DNA from: an uncultured Chitinophagales bacterium | Lineage (GTDB): Bacteria > Bacteroidota > Bacteroidia > Chitinophagales > Chitinophagaceae | Assembly (NCBI GenBank): GCA_946886475.1 | Contig: CAMPIQ010000120.1 | Coordinates: 1-11,506, forward strand | Direction: 5' to 3' | DNA length: 11,506 nucleotides | In this document: positions 1 through 6,407 of the stretch, one piece after another | Position numbering within the stretch: position 1 is the first letter of the stretch | How the letters are laid out: every line of letters begins with the position of its first letter | Notes under the pieces: generated by a model | Databases searched by the model: none | Seen by the model: only the letters and a program-made list of their open reading frames with translations | Told to the model about the DNA's origin: nothing | Position numbers and translations under genes: made by a program

Positions 1-1090
1 GCCTTGATTCAACAACTACATGGCTTACAGAAATACCCGATGCGGGGATCAAAGGAATGATGACATTGAAATAATTATTTTCTTTTTTTATTTGTAGCGG
101 AACATGATTCAATAACTGATAACGGCTGTTGATGCTTTTAATACCAATTCCTGTTGATTCCAGGCTTTGCGACCTCGCCATAAGATTGTTCCTCACTACC
201 AGTTTCTTATCCTCATTACTGAAGATCTCAATAACCAGTGGTTCGTCTTTATGAACACGATTATGTTTTACAGCATTCTCCACCAGTAACTGAAGTGTTA
301 ATGGTGGAAGCAGGTAGGCCCCGCATTCTTTTGAAATATCCATATTCATCAAAATTCCCTTACCATACCTGGTTTGTAAAAGATGGAAATAAGAATAGAT
401 GAAACCAAGTTCATTGGTTACGGTGGTCAACTCCGTTTCATTATTTTTAAGCAGATATCTGAAAACTCTGGTAAGTTCATCCAGGAATTTTTCTGCCTGT
501 GCAGGATTTTCACTTATTAAAGATGAAAGAGAATTCAGGTTATTAAAAAGAAAATGAGGGTTCACGATCCCTTTCAACTGCTGCAGTTCTGCCTGCAATT
601 TTTCCTTTTCAAGTATATCTCTTTCCTTTTCTGTATGTCTCAGCTTTGCGAAATGATAAGCAAGTTCATAAATACACAGCAATAATAAAAAGCTCATCAT
701 CCCGTAAATAGCAGAAGACCCGATCAAACCAATGGTAACGCTTTTATCATTGAAGTGTAACTGAAATCCTGAATTTGCACCCATCAGGGTATCACCAAAT
801 GCGATATAATTTCTTACCGCTTTACTGATAATAAACAGGGATGACGTAGTGATAATACCAGTTGTGATGAGCATCCAAAGCCTTTGGTTTCTCTGGCTTT
901 TTTTTCTGAACCACTGTCTGCTCCTGCAAATAAGATAGCGGCTGGATTCACAAACAAGGAGTATGGTGAGCACATAAATAATATTGGCCCGTGTGGTACT
1001 CCCCCCTCCCATCATATATTCATAAAAGAATAATCCGCAGGGAATTGCCGGTAGCAGAATGCGGAGGGCCCTGTCTTTTACCTGGATCAA
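1..1090 (-). CDS. LytS/YehU-family membrane sensor histidine kinase, partial (C-terminus off the left edge)
   Basis: Reading the minus strand from about 1090 to the edge gives roughly 363 residues without a stop. The N-terminal half (about residues 8-145) holds four hydrophobic stretches that look like transmembrane helices. A short charged linker, probably coiled coil (about 150-172), follows. Then come the kinase marks of the LytS group (His_kinase family): NPHFLFNNLN with the presumed phosphorylated His179, LPPLTLQLLVENAVKHN as the ATP-binding N-box ending at Asn277, and STGIGIKSIN as the G-box. Such kinases usually phosphorylate a LytTR-type response regulator, often encoded directly downstream; that position lies outside this window. 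The start is uncertain. An in-frame stop at 1094-1096 limits it, TTG at 1090 keeps the first membrane helix, and the first ATG (1015) would cut that helix off. The signal sensed cannot be inferred. Family assignment is firm; the start is moderate. Confidence 0.9.
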   Translation of the reverse strand, partial: MIQVKDRALRILLPAIPCGLFFYEYMMGGGSTTRANIIYVLTILLVCESSRYLICRSRQWFRKKSQRNQRLWMLITTGIITTSSLFIISKAVRNYIAFGDTLMGANSGFQLHFNDKSVTIGLIGSSAIYGMMSFLLLLCIYELAYHFAKLRHTEKERDILEKEKLQAELQQLKGIVNPHFLFNNLNSLSSLISENPAQAEKFLDELTRVFRYLLKNNETELTTVTNELGFIYSYFHLLQTRYGKGILMNMDISKECGAYLLPPLTLQLLVENAVKHNRVHKDEPLVIEIFSNEDKKLVVRNNLMARSQSLESTGIGIKSINSRYQLLNHVPLQIKKENNYFNVIIPLIPASGISVSHVVVESR

Positions 1091-1188
1091 GCGTTAGTTT
1101 GATGCTAATCTACATTTTTAATATAAACCGCTCAATTATTTGTTATTCTTCCGTTTTGTTTTCCTTTTCTAACCCGGCTGCTGTGGTA

Positions 1189-1209
1189 GATTAGAATGAG
1201 ATTAGAATG
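1189..1209. repeat. Tandem direct repeat of GATTAGAATG, 11-bp period
   Basis: Two identical 10-base copies (1189-1198 and 1200-1209) are separated by a single A, giving an 11-base period, about one helical turn. A degenerate third copy (CATTAAAAAA, 6 of 10 matching) follows in phase at 1211-1220. The repeat lies in the gap between the kinase (minus strand) and the small gene at 1281, about 45 bases upstream of a candidate -7 box. A tandem protein-binding site is possible but not shown. The spacing does not match the usual LytTR pattern of 9-bp repeats about 21 bp apart. Confidence 0.6.
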
Positions 1210-1253
1210 GCATTAAAAAATCAGCTAAATCATTAAACCAATGTCAGTTAGTT

Positions 1254-1261
1254 TAGTTTTG
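1254..1261 (+). promoter_or_regulatory. Candidate Bacteroidota -7 box for the small gene at 1281
   Basis: TAGTTTTG matches the Bacteroidota consensus TAnnTTTG exactly and sits 19 bases before the ATG at 1281, so the expected leader is short. No convincing TTG/TTTG -33 element is visible at the expected distance upstream, which keeps confidence moderate. It could serve the small gene and possibly ung behind it. Confidence 0.5.
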
Positions 1262-1280
1262 CCCGCAACTATTACCCTTA

Positions 1281-1514
1281 ATGGCTGAATCCTTTAAAAA
1301 GAAATTTAATGGGATAGAATATGCTTTTTACCGTACCACTATATTAAGTGATACTACATATTTTATCATGTTTGATGAAAATGGCGCCAGGAATTCTGTC
1401 CGGATTGCCAGATTAAATGGCCGGTGGAAATTACCGGACAATTCCCCCCTGCACATAAACGCAGCAGGTATTGAGCTTATCAAAAGTATTGAAGAGAACG
1501 AACTGGTCAAATAA
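1281..1514 (+). CDS. Small hypothetical protein, 77 residues
   Basis: I do not recognise a family. The predicted product is soluble and mixed in charge, with no signal peptide, membrane helix or cysteine. It reads as a compact alpha/beta fold: an N-terminal basic stretch (SFKKKF), probable beta strands through IEYAFYRTTI, TYFIMFDENG and SVRIARLNGRWKL, and a C-terminal helix rich in Glu and Ile (about residues 62-75). It is probably real: it has a good -7 box 19 bases upstream, begins with a clear ATG, ends before the ung gene, and lies on the same strand as the run of genes that follows. The gap to ung is 82 bases without an obvious terminator, so co-transcription is possible. No function is proposed. 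Confidence 0.7.
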   Translation: MAESFKKKFNGIEYAFYRTTILSDTTYFIMFDENGARNSVRIARLNGRWKLPDNSPLHINAAGIELIKSIEENELVK

Positions 1515-1596
1515 TTTTAAGTCCCGCCTGAATCTTGTTACCGCCCTTTCTATCTTCAATCATATAATCAATATCTTCATCGCCCAAAATCAATGA

Positions 1597-2268
1597 ATGA
1601 AGGTCAGGATAGAAGATTCCTGGAAAAAAATACTGGAGCCTGAATTCAGGAAACCATATTTCAGGCAGATCACCGAACATATTAAAACAGAAAAGCTGCA
1701 GGGCAAGGTCATTTATCCCCCGGGGCCCATGATATTTAATGCATTTGAAAAAACACCCGTTGATAAGGTAAAGGTGGTAATCATAGGCCAGGACCCATAT
1801 CATGGCAAAGGACAAGCTATGGGTCTTAGTTTTTCCGTTCCTCCAGGTATTCCATCTCCTCCATCGCTGGTGAATATTTTTAAAGAATTGCACAATGATG
1901 TAGGTGCACCTGTACCCTACCATGGCGACCTCTCCAAATGGGCGTTGCAGGGCGTTATGTTGTTAAATGCTTCACTTACCGTACGTGCCGGAGAGCCAAT
2001 GAGCCATTCAAAAATCGGATGGCATATTTTTACAGATGCCGTAATCAGCAGGATCTCTGAAGTAAAAAAAAATGTTGTGTTTCTTTTGTGGGGAAAGTTT
2101 GCTCAGGAAAAAATGGAATTAGTGGATAAAAACAAACACCTGATTTTAAAATCGGTTCATCCTTCTCCTCTTTCTGCAAATAATGGATTTTTTGGTAACA
2201 GGCATTTTTCTAAAACCAATACCTTTCTAATGCAAAAAGGTCTGGATCCGATTGACTGGGCCCTGTAA
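1597..2268 (+). CDS. ung: Uracil-DNA glycosylase, family 1
   Basis: This enzyme removes uracil from DNA by cutting the N-glycosidic bond, the first step of base-excision repair of deaminated cytosine or misincorporated dUMP. The 223-residue length is normal for the family. Family 1 motifs are all present: GQDPYHG at residues 64-70 with the catalytic water-activating Asp66, the GLSFSV segment whose Phe79 stacks on uracil, LLNASLTVR around 122-130 with the base-recognising Asn124, LLWG at 163-166, and HPSPLSANNGFFG at 188-200 with the catalytic His188 and intercalating Leu192. The ANN in that last loop replaces the more usual AHR, a mild variation. ATG at 1597 is the natural start. The GNAT gene begins about 10 bases after the stop, suggesting one transcript. 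Identification is firm. Confidence 0.97.
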   Translation: MKVRIEDSWKKILEPEFRKPYFRQITEHIKTEKLQGKVIYPPGPMIFNAFEKTPVDKVKVVIIGQDPYHGKGQAMGLSFSVPPGIPSPPSLVNIFKELHNDVGAPVPYHGDLSKWALQGVMLLNASLTVRAGEPMSHSKIGWHIFTDAVISRISEVKKNVVFLLWGKFAQEKMELVDKNKHLILKSVHPSPLSANNGFFGNRHFSKTNTFLMQKGLDPIDWAL

Positions 2269-2278
2269 AATATTTTTT

Positions 2279-2868
2279 ATGATCCCAAATGACCTGGTTT
2301 TGCAAACCAGCAAGGTTTTACTCCGGCCGGTAAATGAAAATGATCTTCGTGCATTTATGGTATTGTGCCAGGATAAACATATGTGGGAATATTTTTCAAC
2401 CAACCTTGCAGATGCTCATCAACTGGAAGACTGGATGAAAAAACCCTGGATGAAAGAAGCTGTCATACAAGAATTCCTTTTACCATCATTGATAAATTTA
2501 CAGGCAGGATAGCAGGCAGTTCCAGCATAGGCAATATTTCTTTTCATGATCTCAGGTTTGAGATCGGCTGGTCCTGGCTGGGAAAAGATTTTAGAAGCAC
2601 AGGCATCAACAGGCATGCAAAATTTGCGATGATGAAATATGGATTCGAGGTGCTTAATTTTGAAAGAATTGAATTCAAAACCGATGTACTGAATGAACGG
2701 GCCAGGAATGGCCTGCGTAAAATTGGTGCAGCAGAAGAAGGTATCCTGAGAAGTCATATGACCATGTGGAATAACAGGAGAAGAACCTCCATTTATTATA
2801 GTGTATTAAAACATGAATGGCGCAACATAAAACAAAATATTTTCAGCGATTTGTATGAAGTGGATTAA
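2279..2868 (+). pseudogene. RimJ/RimL-like GNAT N-acetyltransferase, frameshifted
   Basis: Two overlapping reading frames together encode one acetyl-CoA-dependent GNAT acetyltransferase. The N-terminal part is read from ATG 2279 (MIPNDLVLQ...LLRPVNENDL) and stops at 2510-2512. The C-terminal part continues one frame back and ends at 2868. The break fits the run of six A at 2438-2443: reading it as seven A joins WMKK to TLDERSCHTRIPFTIIDK, matching the usual family pattern before the strand FTIIDKFTGRIAGSS. The rejoined protein would be 196 residues, normal for the family. Later family marks are EIGWSWLG, the acetyl-CoA loop FRSTGINRH, and LNERARNGLRKIGA. An ATG at 2252 inside ung would add nine residues and is less likely. 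The substrate is unknown; relatives acetylate protein N-termini or small amines. The gene's last 14 bases overlap plsC. A true mutation, a sequencing error or transcriptional slippage are all possible. Confidence 0.85.
2438..2443 (+). other. A6 run, inferred site of the GNAT frameshift
   Basis: Six A residues follow the ATG codon of Trp-Met-Lys-Lys. Upstream of the run the conserved family reading is in one frame, and directly after it in another. The shift is consistent with loss of one A from a seven-base run. The codons around it (ATG AAA AAA CCC) do not form a proper -1 slippery heptamer in the reading phase. Confidence 0.7.
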
Positions 2869-3586
2869 AGAAATACTCGGACGCGTTTTTGCCTTATGGG
2901 CCTTGATTGTTTTTGCGGGATCCATGCTTCTTTTTTATATACCTATCTGGATAACCATACTTTGGCCGGAACCCAGGAGAACGATCCTTGTTTTCAGGGT
3001 ATTCAAGGTATGGATGTCGGTCTTTTTTATTTTCAGCGGAGTGAGAAGAGTTTACAAGGGGAAACAAAATTTTAAAAAGGGAGAAAATTATATTGTTGTG
3101 TGTAATCATAATTCTTTTATGGATGTTCCACTGTCAAGTCCTGGCATTCCCGGAACAAACAAAACCATTGCAAAAAAGGAAATGGCTGCCATACCCATAT
3201 TTGGAATGGTATATAAAAGAGGTAGTGTGATAGTTGACAGAAAAAGTGAAGAAAGCAGGCGCAAAAGTTATATGAAAATGAAAGAGGTGCTCGATATGGG
3301 TTTGCATATGTGCATTTACCCCGAAGGCACAAGAAATAAATCGACCGAACCCCTGCAAAGATTTCATGACGGAGCATTCAAGCTGGCCGTAGAAACTAAA
3401 AAACAGGTGATACCTGCAGTTATATTTCATACAAGGAAAGTATTGCCACGTAAAACTTTTTACTTCTGGCCACACCATGTGGAAATGCATTTTCTTGCGC
3501 CGGTAAGTGTTGAAGAAAAAACAGTTCAGCAATTAAAAGAGGAAGTGTTTGAGATTATGAAATCAAGGTTAACGGCCAATGGTTAA
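2855..3586 (+). CDS. plsC: 1-acyl-sn-glycerol-3-phosphate acyltransferase (PlsC/LPLAT family)
   Basis: This membrane-bound enzyme adds the second acyl chain to lysophosphatidic acid, giving phosphatidic acid, the precursor of membrane phospholipids. The 243-residue protein has hydrophobic segments at about residues 12-37 and 44-62, then the four acyltransferase motifs in order: NHNSFMD (84-90, catalytic His85 and Asp90), GSVIVDR (123-129), YPEGTR (155-160, phosphate binding) and VIPAVI (185-190). The start overlaps the end of the GNAT gene by 14 bases, pointing to translational coupling or at least one transcript. At the other end its stop codon shares bases with the stop of lptD on the opposite strand. 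A related lysophospholipid or ornithine-lipid acyltransferase role cannot be excluded from sequence alone. Confidence 0.93.
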   Translation: MKWIKEILGRVFALWALIVFAGSMLLFYIPIWITILWPEPRRTILVFRVFKVWMSVFFIFSGVRRVYKGKQNFKKGENYIVVCNHNSFMDVPLSSPGIPGTNKTIAKKEMAAIPIFGMVYKRGSVIVDRKSEESRRKSYMKMKEVLDMGLHMCIYPEGTRNKSTEPLQRFHDGAFKLAVETKKQVIPAVIFHTRKVLPRKTFYFWPHHVEMHFLAPVSVEEKTVQQLKEEVFEIMKSRLTANG

Positions 3587-6330
3587 TATTCGCTCCAATA
3601 CCTTGTTCTGTTCACTTTCAGATCCTGCAATACGGGCGACTTTGGACTTAAACTGATATTAAAACTCCGGAACTGTCCTATGGGTGTAATGTTCACAGAC
3701 AGCTGCCAGCAGTGCAGGTCGCGGTTGATTGACATGGTGAACATGGTCATTTGCATTGTACTGAAATCGTAGTAGCCATTGGTGCTGAAATTCCATTTTG
3801 GTGTAAGACTGAAACTATTATTGAATGAAACATTAGACTGTATCCTTGACCTGTAGCTCAGATCAGGTTGTAACTCATTTGTAAAGAAAAGCGAGAAAGA
3901 AAGGTTGACGGACCAGGGTATATTAAAATCAACGAAATCTGAAGGATTGCGCTGCATATAATCCTGAAGCCTTTGCCTGTCGCCTAATAAACTGGGATCT
4001 GTGATCCCGCCGGTTTGTTGTACCGGCTCCTTATCCGGATCTCTTGGTTTACTCTGGAAGTTGGTAGACATGGAAATACTTCCGCTTCTTATCCTGCCAA
4101 GTCTGAACCTGTCACCCTGCCATACAAACTGATTAACATCCCTGCCCATGCTATCCTGCTGGTATGGATTAAACAAAGCCTGGGCAGTAATATTTACTTT
4201 TTCAAATAAGGTTGTACGTAAATAGAGATTGAATGGAAGCAGCCGCAGCGAATCCTGCAGAAAGTTGTATCCGCTTGTAAAACCAAAACCATCTATTACT
4301 TTAACTGTTTTACCTCTTGCTGAAGTATCCTTCTTCCCTTTCCATTTTATTTCAAGATTATTATCAACTCCAAATGTTATCCCACCAAACTTTCCATATC
4401 CATAACCACTGAAAAGATTATTTGTATTGGCAAATTGGGGGATGGCACTAACCCGTCCGAAAGAATCGATCTGTATCACATCATAATACTTCTCTGAAAG
4501 GTTAGGTCTGTAATTAAAATTTATATTGGGACGGATTACGTGGCGGATGGCCCTTAATTTTCCCTTTGTAAATCCGGCTGTTCCATAAAGTGCTGTATTC
4601 ATGCCGATCCCAAAACTCATCTGCCTGTCTATGAACAACCCTTTCCTGTCATAAATAGTATCCACTTTTTTTGCAGTTGGGTTCCATTCCCTTTCCATCC
4701 TTCTGGTTAACCAGGTTTCCTCGTATGATATAAATGGAGAAACCAGAACAGGCCCTAATGGTGGCAATGACATGCTGATAGGGAACCGGTGCTGGGCTCC
4801 CCATTGCAAAGTATCAATGATCCTGCTGATGCTTATTTCGCTGGTATCAATGAATGAAAGCTGGTTTCTTGCCACACCTGTATATCCCACACCTATTTTC
4901 TCATACCATTTGGGTGATCCGGTTGGAACCTTCCGTTGAAAAGGATATAAGGTTGTAACAGTAAATCCTGCATCGGGCAAAACAAGGTTTATAAGATGGG
5001 TGAGGTTATTCTGGTTATGATTGGCACTTAATGAAAGATTAAATGGTTTACCAGCCCAGGTTTTGGAATAATTGATGGAAGATGTAAGCTGATTATTGAA
5101 TGGTCTTTGTGCATTGGTGGCCACAAACTGGTTATACCTGGTTGAGCCGGCATTTACATTGGCTGAAAAATTAGTTCCTGGTCTTGCTCTGGGATCAACG
5201 GTATGATTCCATGCAATATTGAAAGTTTTTATGAGACTGTAATCCGGATCACCTTTGAAATTGAATTTGGTGTGTTGCATGCTCAGATTGAACGATCCGT
5301 TGTATTTATACCGCTTCCGGTAAGAAGGAATGAGGTTTACACTCCAGCCACCATAAGAATATATATTCGACCTAACCATCACATCAACATAATCGCTCAA
5401 CACCTGATAATATCCCAGTCCTTCCAGACCCAGTCCAAATTGTTCATTGGAAGTAAATTGCGGAGGCAGCAATCCGGATTTCTGTCCCTGTTTTAAAGGG
5501 AAGATTCCAAATGGCAGGTAAATGGGTACTGGAACGCCTTCAAATTCCGGATGTATAGGGCCGGTAATCGCAAGATTATTGGTGATGAATTTTCCTTTAT
5601 TCCCTACAAATCCAAAATGCGGATGGTCGTACTCGCAGGTGGTCATGGTAAAATGCCTGGCAAAGGTGGTTACCGAATCTATTTTTTTGGCTTCCTCAAA
5701 TTTCAGGTAGAAATCTTCCTGTTTGGTATAGGTTCCTTTTGTAAGCCCTTTTTGTGTTTTGAAATTAAAGCGGATGGTATCGCTTTGAAATCCCTGCTCC
5801 CCCTGGTTGAATTGTGCCCTTGCTATAATATTGCCTGCACTATCTTTTGCATTAACTGCTGTGAGGATATGAGTAGCCTGATCAAATTCAACCATCGGCG
5901 CTGTTAATGTAATGTCCTGATATACTGTTTTGGTATTGCCGTAGAGCAAAAACTTTTTTTCTTTTACCAGGAGCACGCCGCTATCGGCAGCTTCGTATTC
6001 AACAGGCGCATCAAGTGTGTCCTTCGACAACCTGAATGAAAATGTATCAGCAACTGCAACCATACTGCTGTCCGTTCCCAGGAACCTCTCTGTTGAGGGG
6101 ATTGTATCGATTACAGAAGAAGTATCTGCAACTGCTTTAGGAATGGTATCTGATGCTGATGACAGCTGCCCGATTTTTCGTGTTGGTATTGTATCAGATG
6201 TTAAAGTGCTGTAAATTTCGGTTTCATTTATATGACGGGCCTCTGTTTTCCACGTTATGGCAATGCAAAAACCAAGAGCCGTAACACTTAAACAGAATTT
6301 TTTTAAACTAAATTTGTAGAGTTCCGTCAT
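3583..6330 (-). CDS. lptD: LptD-type outer-membrane LPS assembly protein
   Basis: This 915-residue protein is expected to be the outer-membrane barrel that, with a partner lipoprotein, inserts lipopolysaccharide into the outer leaflet. It starts with a signal peptide (hydrophobic about 11-27, likely cut near residue 31). A low-complexity linker with three DTIP repeats (46-78) follows. An OstA-like periplasmic beta domain (about 118-250) comes next: YGNTKTVYQD, LTAPMVEFD. The LptD barrel-entry signature is at about 264-320: VPIYLPFGIFP, KSGLLPPQF and YYQVLSDYVDVMV. A long series of amphipathic beta strands runs to the aromatic C-terminus (YWSEY), as for BAM substrates. The mature protein has exactly two cysteines, Cys232 and Cys874. 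The sequence is of the Bacteroidota LptD type, not the proteobacterial one. It is divergent from the amidase operon and convergent with plsC. The start at 6330 keeps the full signal peptide. Confidence 0.9.
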   Translation of the reverse strand: MTELYKFSLKKFCLSVTALGFCIAITWKTEARHINETEIYSTLTSDTIPTRKIGQLSSASDTIPKAVADTSSVIDTIPSTERFLGTDSSMVAVADTFSFRLSKDTLDAPVEYEAADSGVLLVKEKKFLLYGNTKTVYQDITLTAPMVEFDQATHILTAVNAKDSAGNIIARAQFNQGEQGFQSDTIRFNFKTQKGLTKGTYTKQEDFYLKFEEAKKIDSVTTFARHFTMTTCEYDHPHFGFVGNKGKFITNNLAITGPIHPEFEGVPVPIYLPFGIFPLKQGQKSGLLPPQFTSNEQFGLGLEGLGYYQVLSDYVDVMVRSNIYSYGGWSVNLIPSYRKRYKYNGSFNLSMQHTKFNFKGDPDYSLIKTFNIAWNHTVDPRARPGTNFSANVNAGSTRYNQFVATNAQRPFNNQLTSSINYSKTWAGKPFNLSLSANHNQNNLTHLINLVLPDAGFTVTTLYPFQRKVPTGSPKWYEKIGVGYTGVARNQLSFIDTSEISISRIIDTLQWGAQHRFPISMSLPPLGPVLVSPFISYEETWLTRRMEREWNPTAKKVDTIYDRKGLFIDRQMSFGIGMNTALYGTAGFTKGKLRAIRHVIRPNINFNYRPNLSEKYYDVIQIDSFGRVSAIPQFANTNNLFSGYGYGKFGGITFGVDNNLEIKWKGKKDTSARGKTVKVIDGFGFTSGYNFLQDSLRLLPFNLYLRTTLFEKVNITAQALFNPYQQDSMGRDVNQFVWQGDRFRLGRIRSGSISMSTNFQSKPRDPDKEPVQQTGGITDPSLLGDRQRLQDYMQRNPSDFVDFNIPWSVNLSFSLFFTNELQPDLSYRSRIQSNVSFNNSFSLTPKWNFSTNGYYDFSTMQMTMFTMSINRDLHCWQLSVNITPIGQFRSFNISLSPKSPVLQDLKVNRTRYWSEY

Positions 6331-6340
6331 AAGCCGTGAA

Positions 6341-6348
6341 CAAATGTA
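6341..6348 (-). promoter_or_regulatory. TAnnTTTG box nearest lptD start
   Basis: On the minus strand TACATTTG is an exact match to the Bacteroidota -7 consensus. It lies only 10 bases upstream of the lptD ATG, so transcription from it would give an almost leaderless message. No clear -33 partner is seen. It is a weaker candidate than the box at 6391-6398. Confidence 0.3.
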
Positions 6349-6390
6349 CTCGTTTGGTCATTTAATATTTTGTGAAGAATTTCTAAACCG

Positions 6391-6398
6391 TCAAACAT
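6391..6398 (-). promoter_or_regulatory. Candidate -7 promoter box for lptD
   Basis: On the minus strand TATGTTTG matches TAnnTTTG exactly. A TTG at 6421-6423 on the same strand lies 22 bases upstream, within the loose spacing reported for Bacteroidota -33 elements, and the predicted leader of roughly 55 bases is reasonable. The -33 partner would lie inside the first codons of the divergent amidase gene. Confidence 0.45.
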
Positions 6399-6407
6399 AA
6401 TTCTGAT

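Noticed and set aside
991..1194. Plus-strand open frame of 67 codons
   Set aside because: It overlaps the start of the kinase on the opposite strand and has low-complexity, non-protein-like composition.
1507..1923. Minus-strand open frame of 138 codons
   Set aside because: It is antisense to ung, whose motifs fix the coding strand.
2252..2278. Earlier ATG for the GNAT gene inside the end of ung
   Set aside because: The nine added residues do not look like the family N-terminus; ATG 2279 gives the usual start.
2438..2444. AAAAAAC resembles the classic -1 frameshifting heptamer A AAA AAC
   Set aside because: In the reading phase the codons are AAA AAA CCC, so the heptamer is out of register for tandem slippage; a lost base in the A run is the simpler reading.
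6262..6276. LGFC in the LptD signal peptide as a possible lipobox
   Set aside because: Phe at the position before Cys is not accepted in lipoboxes, and LptD-type barrels are not lipoproteins.
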